Shown: positions 25,207 through 33,290 of the stretch, piece by piece
Layout: the number at the start of each line of letters is the position of its first letter
Numbering within the stretch: position 1 is the first letter of the stretch
DNA from: Vibrio sinaloensis DSM 21326
GTDB lineage: Bacteria; Pseudomonadota; Gammaproteobacteria; Enterobacterales; Vibrionaceae
Reading direction: 5' to 3'
DNA length: 34,862 nt
NCBI RefSeq assembly: GCF_000189275.1
Contig: NZ_AEVT01000010.1
Span: forward strand, 1-34,862
Translations under genes and position numbers: made by a program
Notes under the pieces: model-generated
What the model saw: only the letters and a program-made list of their open reading frames with translations
What the model was told of the DNA's origin: nothing
Databases searched by the model: none

Positions 25207-26613
25207 ATGCTCGGGCGCTTGTACCTCATCTCGCTGGCTTACCTTTTTTCTTGCGCGGCATTTGGCCAAGATTTACAACACCAATGGCAAGCATTGTACC
25301 AAGAAGCGTGGCAACAGACAGAGGTCACCATTAAGCAATCTCATATTGCTCAGTTTCCAAAAGCACTGTGGCTATCAAGCAGTCAGTACCCAAATTTCGA
25401 GCGCTTTAGCTGGCAAGACTTACGTGCACTAGAGCAAGTTGCCACCGACTGCCGAGCAACTGCGAATGCACCGCAGCGCATCTCAGGCGCAATCGAATTT
25501 GAGCTGGCGTTATGCCAAAACAAACAGCTTGATCTCGCTTGGTTTGCCAATCACACATTGTTGCATCCCGCGGGTGGCAGCTACGCAGACCGCTATTTGG
25601 AACAAGGTATAGCGCATAACCAAGTATTCTCACCTGAGCTTCTTGCCCTCACCAGCTTATCCAACCCGAATAACCCACTCTATTCACAAGTTTCCACGCT
25701 TTCTGCAGAAGGTAAACAAGCCTTGATTAACGGTTATCGAGCTTGGTTAGAAGGTGATGCCTTATGGCTAAGTGGAGAGTCTGGCTGGAAGCGAGTAACG
25801 GTAAATGTCTGGCAGCCACTTGCGAAACACTACAACATCACCCTAACAGGAAACAGTTGTGGCTTAACTTACAGTAACTTGTGTATTAGCCATACTGACA
25901 CGACTTGGCTCAGTCAACAGCAGTTGTTGTTGCTTTTCGGCACTTTAGTTGCTGTGTTTATCGCTCGGCTTAGCGTACTCAAACACAAACAGCAGCGAGA
26001 AAAGCGCTTTGTTCTACAATTATTGACTCACGAGTTGAGAACGCCTATCACCAGCTTGGGGCTCACCATCGAGCTGTTTCGTGATCAATTCGATCAGTTT
26101 GATTCAGAGACTCAGCAAGCGTTTTGGCGTTTGCTTGCCGATTACCAAAGACTGTCGCAACTGACAGAGAACAGCAAAGTCTACCTAAATGCGAACAAGG
26201 GAACCGCACTGCTGTCCCAAACGGCCTCGGTACATGATTGGCTTACCCATTGCTGTGACAAACATCAGGTCGAATTTTCACTCAATCAAGATAAAGAGAT
26301 AACGCAGCCCTATTACTGGCTTTCTGTTTGTTTAGACAACTTGATCAAAAATGCGAAACAACACGGTCAAGGCGAAGTCTATGTCAGCGCGCACCTTGGC
26401 AAAACACTAACCATTGAAGTTCAAGATCAAGGGCATTTTCCAAATGCTTGGCAGCGCATGTTTAGGCGAAGAAAGGCGTCCAGCGATAACATGGGCATAG
26501 GATTACACATCGTTGCCCACCTTATAAAGCTCGCTAATGGCAAGCTAATCTTATTGCGTAAACCAACTCGATGTATTTTGGAGCTGCCGTATGAGCACAA
26601 TACTTCTGATTGA
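25207..26613 (+). CDS. vxrA: Sensor histidine kinase, VxrA/WigK type
   Basis: A 468-residue inner-membrane kinase. A signal sequence or first helix (MLGRLYLISLAYLFSCAAFG) is followed by a periplasmic sensor domain to about residue 235, then the helix LLLLFGTLVAVFIARLSVL. The phosphorylated His is H275 in LLTHELRTP. CLDNLIKNAKQH is the N-box, and VQDQG and NMGIGLHIV are the ATP-binding glycine boxes. The sensor domain fits the DUF3404 family of VxrA, which in V. cholerae senses cell-wall stress and controls type VI secretion, cell-wall synthesis and biofilm. I preferred ATG 25207 with GGA at 25197 over TTG 25189. It overlaps vxrB by 23 bases. Confidence 0.85.
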   Translation: MLGRLYLISLAYLFSCAAFGQDLQHQWQALYQEAWQQTEVTIKQSHIAQFPKALWLSSSQYPNFERFSWQDLRALEQVATDCRATANAPQRISGAIEFELALCQNKQLDLAWFANHTLLHPAGGSYADRYLEQGIAHNQVFSPELLALTSLSNPNNPLYSQVSTLSAEGKQALINGYRAWLEGDALWLSGESGWKRVTVNVWQPLAKHYNITLTGNSCGLTYSNLCISHTDTTWLSQQQLLLLFGTLVAVFIARLSVLKHKQQREKRFVLQLLTHELRTPITSLGLTIELFRDQFDQFDSETQQAFWRLLADYQRLSQLTENSKVYLNANKGTALLSQTASVHDWLTHCCDKHQVEFSLNQDKEITQPYYWLSVCLDNLIKNAKQHGQGEVYVSAHLGKTLTIEVQDQGHFPNAWQRMFRRRKASSDNMGIGLHIVAHLIKLANGKLILLRKPTRCILELPYEHNTSD

Positions 26614-27241
26614 AGACGATCAACTCCTAGGACAAGGCCTCGTCAGCGTCTTTGAAAATAATCACTACCGATGCTTATGGGCGCAAAATAGCAAGCAAGC
26701 CAAAAAGCTGTGGTATAAAGCAGATTTGGTGATTCTCGACAGACAATTGGACGACGGCGATAGCTTACAGCATCTCCCACATTGGATGTTGCTTAAGGCA
26801 CTCCCAGTCATTGTGTTAACGGCAAAAGTCACAATTGAAGAGCGCGTCGAAGGCTTGATGGCCGGCGCGAAAGACTATGTAAGTAAGCCATTCTCTACCG
26901 ATGAGTTGCTCGCACGTGTCACTTCACAGCTTCGTCCCTTAGGTGGCGGCCAACTCAATTATGCCGACATCCAAATAGATATAGGTCGACGCCAAGCAAG
27001 CATTGGGCCGCAGTCGGTCACACTCAAACCCAAAGAGTTTCAACTCTTACTGTTGCTGGTACAAAATCAAGGCCGAGTGTTTCATCGCGATGAGTTGCTC
27101 AATAAAATTTGGGGATATGAAGCCTTTCCAAACACGCGTACGGTCGACAATCATGTTTTGCATTTACGCCAAAAACTGCCGAGCTTAAACATTGAAACCC
27201 ACCGAGGCGTAGGCTACCGATTGAGAGAGGCAAACCAATGA
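26591..27241 (+). CDS. vxrB: OmpR-family response regulator, VxrB/WigR type
   Basis: A 216-residue two-domain regulator. The receiver has the acidic pair ED at residues 8-10, phosphorylated D50 in VILDRQ, T77 and K99 in SKPF. The C-terminal winged helix (about 125-214) contains LKPKEFQLLLLLVQNQGRVFHRDELLNKIWG in its family form and VDNHVLHLRQKL as recognition helix. It is the partner of the overlapping vxrA kinase. In V. cholerae VxrB activates type VI secretion and cell-wall genes. Its stop overlaps the next gene's start (ATGA). Confidence 0.88.
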   Translation: MSTILLIEDDQLLGQGLVSVFENNHYRCLWAQNSKQAKKLWYKADLVILDRQLDDGDSLQHLPHWMLLKALPVIVLTAKVTIEERVEGLMAGAKDYVSKPFSTDELLARVTSQLRPLGGGQLNYADIQIDIGRRQASIGPQSVTLKPKEFQLLLLLVQNQGRVFHRDELLNKIWGYEAFPNTRTVDNHVLHLRQKLPSLNIETHRGVGYRLREANQ

Positions 27242-28050
27242 GTAAATCCACATTGTTTGGCGCCACGTTTTTGATCTCGCTCGTCGCGTCGACGCCCAGC
27301 CATAGCGATCTATTCCTGGATACGCCGCTGCAACCGGCTTATCAAGCAACACTCAATCAACAACCTCAACTCGCTTGGCAAGAGCTAACCCTTGCTCTCA
27401 GTCAGCACGAACTTGACGACCATCTCTGGTTACCTGTGAAACAAGAAGTCCTCCACCAGACCGATTGTGGAAGCGCTCTGTCAGGTGGTTCGGCTAACAA
27501 CCTGCGGCTCAGCTTTGTGAAGCGATTTGGTACCACGGCGAAAGGTTATCAGGTGCGGATTTCCACAGAGAACAGCCCGAGCGCCATGGATGTCACGTTA
27601 TTTACCCCAGATGGTTCGCCATTAGTCTCAGGGCAATTTGGCGCAGGGCAAAGCTATCAAGAATTTGAAAGTATTGAGTTGTTACAGAAACCACGTTCTG
27701 GGGTCTTCAATCTTGTTATTGACGAGCAAACCATTGGATTAGTCATTGCTATTGAAGATCAGTCGCAATGGCTCGTCTTTAATCAACAGCGCGCCATCCC
27801 AACCGTCGAACTGAATCTGCCACAAACCCTGCCAGGTTGCCCGAGTGTGTCGGCAAGTTGGCAGTGGTTTGATAGCGATTATCGAATGTTGGGGCACAAA
27901 GTCGCGTTTCAACAAAACCCACAGCCAATACCAGCCAACAGCCCTTATCAAACACAAGCAAAACACCTTAGTGCTAGCGTCGAACGAGTCGAGTTTCAGC
28001 ATGGTGTTCGCATCGAATACATTCAACGCATTGCCATTCCATACCAGTAA
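27238..28050 (+). CDS. Secreted DUF2861-like protein (VxrC position)
   Basis: A 270-residue protein with a signal peptide (MSKSTLFGATFLISLVAS to about residue 24, then SHSDLF) and so probably periplasmic. It has two Cys-containing segments (HQTDCGSALSGGS and LPGCPSVSASW) that could form a disulfide. The rest looks beta-rich. It overlaps vxrB by four bases and is therefore the third gene of the vxr operon. That position is held by the DUF2861 protein called VxrC in V. cholerae. The name is from context and memory and is left out of the symbol field. Its function is unknown; modulating the sensor VxrA is a reasonable guess. Confidence 0.75.
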   Translation: MSKSTLFGATFLISLVASTPSHSDLFLDTPLQPAYQATLNQQPQLAWQELTLALSQHELDDHLWLPVKQEVLHQTDCGSALSGGSANNLRLSFVKRFGTTAKGYQVRISTENSPSAMDVTLFTPDGSPLVSGQFGAGQSYQEFESIELLQKPRSGVFNLVIDEQTIGLVIAIEDQSQWLVFNQQRAIPTVELNLPQTLPGCPSVSASWQWFDSDYRMLGHKVAFQQNPQPIPANSPYQTQAKHLSASVERVEFQHGVRIEYIQRIAIPYQ

Positions 28051-28149
28051 AATCATAGGCATCACTCATCCTCGAATAGAGACAAAAGGGTGACAAAACT
28101 CTAGGTAGATTCGCGTTAAATACTCCTAACTTAATGTCGGAGTTTCACA

Positions 28150-30408
28150 ATGAAATTAAATCTACCTTTTTTAACAACACTACTGGTTGGCAGCACCTTG
28201 GCGGCCAGCACGTTAGCTCAACCAATTGAGCTCACTGCAAATAAACAACACGTCTCCATTGTTCCGGAAACCTTACAGATAGACTGGAACGGTTTGTCCA
28301 TCAATGACAATGCCCTATCGTTCAATCAGCAAACGAGCTCCAGTTATCGGCTGATAAAGAAAAGTGCAACGGATGCGAGCTGGCAAGTTCAACCAAGTGG
28401 TATCCAATTGCAAGCGTCGCTGGTGGGCGAGGTTTTGCAACTCACCTTGATTCCGCCAAACAACCTGAAGATTGACCGAAAACGTCCGTTAGTGATTGAT
28501 TGGTTTGAACTCAATGAACAAAAAGTCGATACCTTGTTATTACCTCTTAGCGAGGGAATGCGTATTCCAGTGAAGCATGCAACCTGGGCAAATTTCCTTG
28601 CTGATGAATACTCAGGATCAAATACGACTCAAGGCTTGAAAATGCCCTTCTGGAGTGCGGAACAACAAGGGCGCTTTATCAACTACCATTTGCTGTCACC
28701 CACGAATAACCAGTTGAGCTTCTCGAACCACAAAGGTCGAGTTGATATGGCGCTAAACCATCACTTCACTCCTCTGAACCGTAATCAGCCGCTGCGAGTA
28801 AACATCTCTATAGGTGACGACATGTTGAGCGGCGCAAAGCAATACCGAACCTGGCGACAGGCTCAGCGGCTAGCCGATCCCTTAAGCGCGAAAATTGCCC
28901 GTAATCCAGAGATAAAAAAACTGATCGCAGCCAACCACGTTTATCTCTTTGGCACTGGCCCTCTTAGCATTCAGGATGTCAAAAACTGGTGGGGCCTAAA
29001 CGAATGGTATACAAAAAGATCAGGGTTAATCCTGTCTCGTGAGGCAGAAAAAGAACTGTCTTCATTGAGCAAAGATCAAGGTTGGTTCAGCGCATTTCAC
29101 AAGCAGTTGCTGCTAGACGAATTACAATCCTCGCTAACGAAAAAATTCCCAGTGCCTCACCCAAGCTTAATTGACAACACCATTGCGACTCAGTACCAAA
29201 TGGCACAGGCTCGTAAATCGTGGCTGATTAAACAAGCGGGCCAATACTTAGTTAAGCCATCAAAGTGGGGCCCGGCGTTATCTAGCGATATGCTTAACAC
29301 CTTTCAACAAGCGGGTCTTACCCATTTGTGGCTTGGCTTTGATAATTGGATGCCAAGTTTCTATCAACCGGAAAGCGTTAATAAAGCCAAACAGCTTGGC
29401 TACCTTGTCGGGGTTTACGACTCATACAACACGGCGATTGCACAAGGTGTGAATGATGGATGGCTCACTGCCTTGCTCCCTGACGAGATGCGTAATGACT
29501 GTGCGATTGAAAAAGCTAATGGGGATAAAAAATCAGGTTTTCGCGGTAAAGGATTCTATCTGAATCCAAATTGCCACTTAGATTATGTTAAGCAACGTAT
29601 TCTCGATATTGCTCATTACGGGGGGGTCAATAGCTTGTTCCTTGATGTTGACGGTACATCAATGGCTCGAGAAGACTATCGAGATAACAGTAGCCAAACT
29701 GAGGTCCTGTCTGCTTACAACAAACGTTTAAATTGGATCAGCCAGCAAACATCATTGGTATTAGGTTCTGAAGATGGGAATGCATTAACCAGCACAGGTA
29801 TGGCGTTTGCTCACGGATTGGAGACAGTGGGCTTTGGTTGGGTAGATCCGGATATGACCAAGAATAAACAATCTAAGTACTACTTAGGTCGCTGGTACCC
29901 CAATCACAAGCCTGAATATTTCTTCAAATCAGCACAGGTAAAAGAGCCTTATCGCAGCTTGCTGTTTTCACCTCAATATCGTCTCCCACTCTATCAAGCG
30001 GTGTTTCATGATGAGGTCATCAATAACCATCATTGGCATAGTGATAGCCTAAAGTTCAGTGACGTTAAAGCGTACCGAGATCTCACAGCAATGCTATACA
30101 ACATTCCCGCAATGGTTCATTTAACAAGAGACGAGGCTCTGAGTGTTAACAGCCCAAGAATTAAAGCTCTTCAACATTATCAAGCCGGCTATTCACCACT
30201 CCATAAAGCCCTGTGGGATAAGGCGCTGACCGACTTTGTTTGGCTAAACCCGCTCGGTACGGTGCAAAAAGCGACCTACTCTGATGGCAGCATTATTGTG
30301 GCTAACTTTACCCAACAGCGCGTCAAATACGGTGACAAGCACATTGACCCGCTTGCGATTTACGCAGAGCTTAGCGATGGCACTCGGTTAGATTGGCAGA
30401 GCCAATAA
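28150..30408 (+). CDS. Secreted putative glycoside hydrolase (GH101/GH129 or DUF5696-like)
   Basis: A 752-residue protein with a signal peptide (cleavage after ASTLAQ, about residue 24). Residues 25-230 look like a beta-sandwich (beta-galactosidase-supersandwich-like). Residues about 380-660 look like a TIM barrel, and a beta domain ends the protein. Barrel strands show LTHLWLGFDNW, LVGVYDSYNT, NSLFLDVDG (D499, D501) and LVLGSEDGNA (E541, D542), an arrangement consistent with nucleophile and acid/base of retaining clan GH-D/GH101-like enzymes. The family is my inference from motif layout; I do not firmly recognise it. It follows the vxr operon by 99 bases, with GGAG before the ATG. Its own promoter was not identified. 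Its substrate might be a host or algal glycan, or a cell-wall polymer. Confidence 0.65.
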   Translation: MKLNLPFLTTLLVGSTLAASTLAQPIELTANKQHVSIVPETLQIDWNGLSINDNALSFNQQTSSSYRLIKKSATDASWQVQPSGIQLQASLVGEVLQLTLIPPNNLKIDRKRPLVIDWFELNEQKVDTLLLPLSEGMRIPVKHATWANFLADEYSGSNTTQGLKMPFWSAEQQGRFINYHLLSPTNNQLSFSNHKGRVDMALNHHFTPLNRNQPLRVNISIGDDMLSGAKQYRTWRQAQRLADPLSAKIARNPEIKKLIAANHVYLFGTGPLSIQDVKNWWGLNEWYTKRSGLILSREAEKELSSLSKDQGWFSAFHKQLLLDELQSSLTKKFPVPHPSLIDNTIATQYQMAQARKSWLIKQAGQYLVKPSKWGPALSSDMLNTFQQAGLTHLWLGFDNWMPSFYQPESVNKAKQLGYLVGVYDSYNTAIAQGVNDGWLTALLPDEMRNDCAIEKANGDKKSGFRGKGFYLNPNCHLDYVKQRILDIAHYGGVNSLFLDVDGTSMAREDYRDNSSQTEVLSAYNKRLNWISQQTSLVLGSEDGNALTSTGMAFAHGLETVGFGWVDPDMTKNKQSKYYLGRWYPNHKPEYFFKSAQVKEPYRSLLFSPQYRLPLYQAVFHDEVINNHHWHSDSLKFSDVKAYRDLTAMLYNIPAMVHLTRDEALSVNSPRIKALQHYQAGYSPLHKALWDKALTDFVWLNPLGTVQKATYSDGSIIVANFTQQRVKYGDKHIDPLAIYAELSDGTRLDWQSQ

Positions 30409-30434
30409 ACGTTATCGACCTGTTCTAAGAATGA

Positions 30435-30454
30435 GGTGGCCCAGAAGGGTCACC
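30435..30454. other. Hairpin at the boundary between chromosome and cassette array
   Basis: GGTGGCCC (30435-30442) pairs with GGGTCACC (30447-30454) with one G-T pair and loop AGAA. It may end the hydrolase transcript, although no T-run follows. Confidence 0.4.
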
Positions 30455-30458
30455 ATTA

Positions 30459-30484
30459 CCGCAACTTCAGGCGCATTGTTAGCC
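30459..30484 (-). repeat. Half attC at the array end
   Basis: On the - strand GGCTAACAATGCGCC follows the phosphotransferase stop, as in the first arm of an attC site, and then chromosomal-type sequence begins. No matching second arm is seen. Confidence 0.5.
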
Positions 30485-31267
30485 GCAATTTTTCGCTAAC
30501 AAAACTTGAGTAATGTACAGCTTATTGCTAGTGAGGTACTGGATGTCCGCTAGGTATGCCAAATGATGCCCGTCATTGATATTTTCGATGTACGCTTGAT
30601 TTCCACTACGCGCTTCACTGTGCATATGGTCAACTAGAACTTGGACTCGTTCCACCATTACCTCCACTAATTCTTGCCGTTCAACTTTGGATAATCCATA
30701 AGCATCACAAAACTGTTTAGCTCGCTGAGACTGCGAAATTAAGTCTCCCACTGCATCATTTTCGTCCGTTTTGAAAGGAGCCCAGCAGTAGAGTGCGTAG
30801 GCAATATCCCAACCTCTTGGCGCTGGGTGGGCAGTATCAAAATCAATAACCCCCACGGCTTGTGAACCAAGCAAACAAACATTATAAGGCGCATAATCAC
30901 CATGACAGATAACTTCATAAGGCTCTCTTGCAGGAAGCATCCATTTTAATGTTCGACCTGAATATTCAGTAAGAAATGAACTGGAAGATTCATGATAGGC
31001 TCGGAGCAATGTCGCAGCAGAAATCAACGCTTCTTTCGTTGTAATACTGCCTTTTAATGGGTAGTTAAACACCTCTCCTTCCACAAAGGATAAGACTTCG
31101 TTACCCTGCTCATCAAACCCGAAAGGCTTGGGGGCCGAATCAAAACCATTTTCAGCGACGTGCGATAGTAAAAGGTGTACGGTTTCCGACCATTCACCAC
31201 TTGGCCGATATACTCTATTTTTTGAACGGAAAATCTGATCCGCCCGCCCTCCGTGAAGTTTCTCCAT
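30479..31267 (-). CDS. Aminoglycoside-phosphotransferase-like kinase, last cassette gene
   Basis: A 262-residue cytosolic protein of the APH/choline kinase superfamily. The catalytic loop is H122-G-D124-Y-A-P-Y-N129, and the metal-binding IDFD follows at 141-144. KPFGFDEQGNEVLSFVEG is the N-lobe hinge region of this family. The substrate may be an antibiotic or a metabolite and cannot be told. The ATG at 31267 is chosen because AAAGGGGAAACC lies directly upstream; GTG 31288 is less likely. The stop lies in the remaining arm of an attC. It is the most distal cassette of the superintegron. Confidence 0.85.
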   Translation of the reverse strand: MEKLHGGRADQIFRSKNRVYRPSGEWSETVHLLLSHVAENGFDSAPKPFGFDEQGNEVLSFVEGEVFNYPLKGSITTKEALISAATLLRAYHESSSSFLTEYSGRTLKWMLPAREPYEVICHGDYAPYNVCLLGSQAVGVIDFDTAHPAPRGWDIAYALYCWAPFKTDENDAVGDLISQSQRAKQFCDAYGLSKVERQELVEVMVERVQVLVDHMHSEARSGNQAYIENINDGHHLAYLADIQYLTSNKLYITQVLLAKNCG

Positions 31268-31311
31268 GGTTTCCCCTTTATAGTTCACTGATTCGTTGAT
31301 GTAAGCGCTGC

Positions 31312-31419
31312 ATTTAACAAGGGAGATGAAGCGAGCTTAACTTAAGTTAACTCAACTTAAGCACTAAAGCCGGGGCATATCAAAGTTGCCATGAGTTACA
31401 AATCCTCATTAAGTTATCT
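31312..31419 (-). repeat. Degenerate attC site between cassettes
   Basis: On the - strand it runs from AGATAAC (31419-31413) to GTTAAAT (31318-31312, a valid GTTRRRY core). The centre has an 8-base inverted repeat CTTAAGTT / AACTTAAG (31341-31361). The stop of the membrane gene lies in the first arm. The two arms pair poorly. Confidence 0.5.
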
Positions 31420-31888
31420 GTCCTCTTTCTGGACACAAGTTGATGTCCAAGTTCTGATTATTAATTGGAGGCATATTTTCAACTTGATGATAGCCCCAAA
31501 TCAATAGCACCAATATTAATAGGGGCAGAAGTATGTAAACAGCAGATTTAAAATAAGCAGTGGCCCCTGTCGTGACCAGTGTCGGTCTATAAACCTTTAC
31601 AGAGCCAGGGGGGAAGCGCCCTTCTGTGATGCCCTTGAAACCGATTGGTAACAAGACAACACTTGCGATGATTAATGCTGGTAAAGGAATAGCAATGAAT
31701 ATCAAATGCCAAAAATAATCTTTGGCACTGTAACCAAGAATCTGCTAGCAATGAGGGTTATCCACAATATCCGTAATGAGTGGCCAGATTAGACTCTTAT
31801 GTAAAACGATTAAAATAGTCCCCATACAAGTTATCAGTGAAAGCCGTAAAATTTTCTCTGATTTTGTATATTCTTTTGCATACTCCAT
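31409..31888 (-). pseudogene. Cassette membrane protein interrupted by an in-frame amber codon
   Basis: One uninterrupted reading frame from the ATG at 31888 (after AAAGGATATTGAAG) to the stop at 31409 contains a single TAG at 31747-31745, codon 48 of 160. Before it come MEYAKEYTKSEKILRLS and the hydrophobic SLITCMGTILIVLHKSLIW. After it come DYFWHLIFIAIPLPALIIAS and AVYILLPLLILVLLIWGY, giving three membrane segments in total. The two parts make one plausible small membrane protein, so it is a nonsense-mutated cassette gene, a readthrough gene, or a base-call error. The downstream part could be translated from TTG 31705, but no ribosome binding site supports this. Function unknown. Confidence 0.75.
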
Positions 31889-31916
31889 ACTTCAATATCC
31901 TTTGAAAAACCCACTA

Positions 31917-31946
31917 CAACAAGCGTTGTGAATCAATTGGTTATGA
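31917..31946 (-). repeat. attC remnant after the SDR gene
   Basis: On the - strand TCATAAC, then CAATTGATTCACAACGC, the usual first arm of an attC. The second arm and GTTRRRY core are absent before the next gene's ribosome binding site. Confidence 0.5.
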
Positions 31947-32762
31947 GTGATTTTCTATGTATTTCCCTAAGGACTCGGTCGGTTGATACAAAGGGCTAAT
32001 GGGGAGCTTAAGATTGAGCTTTTCAACTTCCACTGCTGAAGTGCCATGGTTTTTCTCAAAGTCACTCCAGGTGCTTTTGTGAACCTGCTTTACGATTTGA
32101 AAGTCTAGTAGTAACTGAGAAAACGCTTCAGGACTATACCCCTCAGTCTCAGCAATAAAGTGCTGTGTAGCGGTAGGGCTACATCGAACCAATGCCAAAT
32201 AAAATCGAGCGATGTCATTAACATGGGCATATTGGTTATAACCTTGAGATGGTATCGCGACTTGGAAAGTCTGGTCAGTTAAAGAGTCTACAATTCGCTT
32301 TAGCTGACAGTTTTCACCACCATAAACCAGGCTAGGACAGTAAACGACATGCCACTTCTTTTTAATAGCATAAGCTATTGTCACTGTGTCTAATTTCACC
32401 GCCTCTAGAGGCTTCAAATTAAATTCTTTGAGGTCTTTATAAGAAGCATGACCAAATAGCCAAACGCCAGAGGTGTGGATTTTTGTCGCTCCTTCAGTCG
32501 CTAGATTGTCCAGCGTTGTTAGCAGATTGAACTCGATATCAGAGATCTCCTCTGGTGAGAATTCTGACCAATGAGGGCGAGCACAATTTATAACAATATC
32601 GAAGTAACCAACGAAATCTGATGGCATAGTGGTAACGCTTCGCGCATGAGACAAAACACCTCTCGTCCGGCTGTAGGTTGAAACTTCATAGCCATCTTCA
32701 GCAAACATCTTGGTCACGTGGCTACCAATATACCCACTAGCTCCTGCAATAAGTACTTTCAT
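31941..32762 (-). CDS. NAD-dependent epimerase/dehydratase (extended SDR), cassette gene
   Basis: A 273-residue Rossmann-fold enzyme. The N-terminus MKVLIAGASGYIGSHVTKMF has G7-x-x-G10-x-x-G13 for NAD(P) binding. The catalytic pair is Y131-x3-K135, and HTSGVWLFG matches the Ser strand of extended SDRs. CPSLVYG follows. It probably acts on a nucleotide sugar or small metabolite. ATG 32762 is chosen because AGGGAAAG stands just upstream; the longer frame from 32789 overlaps the acetyltransferase end. Its own attC is only a remnant. Confidence 0.88.
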   Translation of the reverse strand: MKVLIAGASGYIGSHVTKMFAEDGYEVSTYSRTRGVLSHARSVTTMPSDFVGYFDIVINCARPHWSEFSPEEISDIEFNLLTTLDNLATEGATKIHTSGVWLFGHASYKDLKEFNLKPLEAVKLDTVTIAYAIKKKWHVVYCPSLVYGGENCQLKRIVDSLTDQTFQVAIPSQGYNQYAHVNDIARFYLALVRCSPTATQHFIAETEGYSPEAFSQLLLDFQIVKQVHKSTWSDFEKNHGTSAVEVEKLNLKLPISPLYQPTESLGKYIENHS

Positions 32763-32776
32763 TCTTTCCCTAAACT

Positions 32777-33139
32777 CTAGATTACACATAACACCTTGTT
32801 ATGCTTGCTTTCTGCGAAGGCATCGAACATTTGCTCACCGAAACCTTGTCCACGATAGTCACTATGGATTCGAACACCTTCGATAAGACAACGCCAACTA
32901 CCAATATGCGTTAGGTAAGGAATAAAAGTAATTTGAAGCATCCCAACTAGAGAATTTTCCAGCTCAACAACGAGTAATTCGTTGTTTGGGTCTCTTACAA
33001 TTCCTTCAAACGCTTCAAGATACCCACTATTCAACGGAACAGACGCATCTTCTCTTTTACTACCAAGTGGGTCATTTGAAAGTAAAGCTACAAGACTTTC
33101 CAAATCTTCGAAATCAGCTGAACGATACTTTAATTCCAT
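32777..33139 (-). CDS. GNAT acetyltransferase, 3'-truncated cassette gene
   Basis: A 120-residue protein with the first two-thirds of a GNAT fold. The acetyl-CoA loop RGQGFGEQM is intact, preceded by strand LIEGVRIHSDY. After DAFAESK the frame enters attC-like sequence (HNKVLCVI) and stops, so the last strands and helix (about 30-40 residues, motif B) are missing. It is probably inactive. The ATG at 33139 follows AAGGAGC. The loss coincides with the collapsed attC at 32785-32804, suggesting one deletion removed the gene end and the middle of the attC. Confidence 0.75.
   Translation of the reverse strand: MELKYRSADFEDLESLVALLSNDPLGSKREDASVPLNSGYLEAFEGIVRDPNNELLVVELENSLVGMLQITFIPYLTHIGSWRCLIEGVRIHSDYRGQGFGEQMFDAFAESKHNKVLCVI
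32785..32804 (-). repeat. attC collapsed to its two outer boxes
   Basis: On the - strand GCATAAC (R''-like) and GTTATGT (R'-like) are separated by only AAGGT. They form the inverted repeat CATAAC / GTTATG. A normal attC here would have more than 100 bases between these boxes. Confidence 0.55.
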
Positions 33140-33163
33140 TTATAGCTCCTTGTTACTTCTGGC

Positions 33164-33290
33164 TGCTAACGCCCTGTTAAGGTGTGAGCAACGCAATACC
33201 GAAGCTCCCGCATACCACCTTAAACACCAAAACCAACGCATAGTAAAAATGCCACGCGTTGCGAATCACTCTTAAACAATTTGTTAGGCA
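33164..33290 (-). repeat. attC site (about 127 bases)
   Basis: On the - strand it runs from GCCTAAC (33290-33284) to GTTAGCA-like core near 33170-33164. The inner arms contain GCAACGC and GCGTTGC, as in the other sites. The stop of the 169-aa gene lies in the first box. The core is slightly off consensus. Confidence 0.75.
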
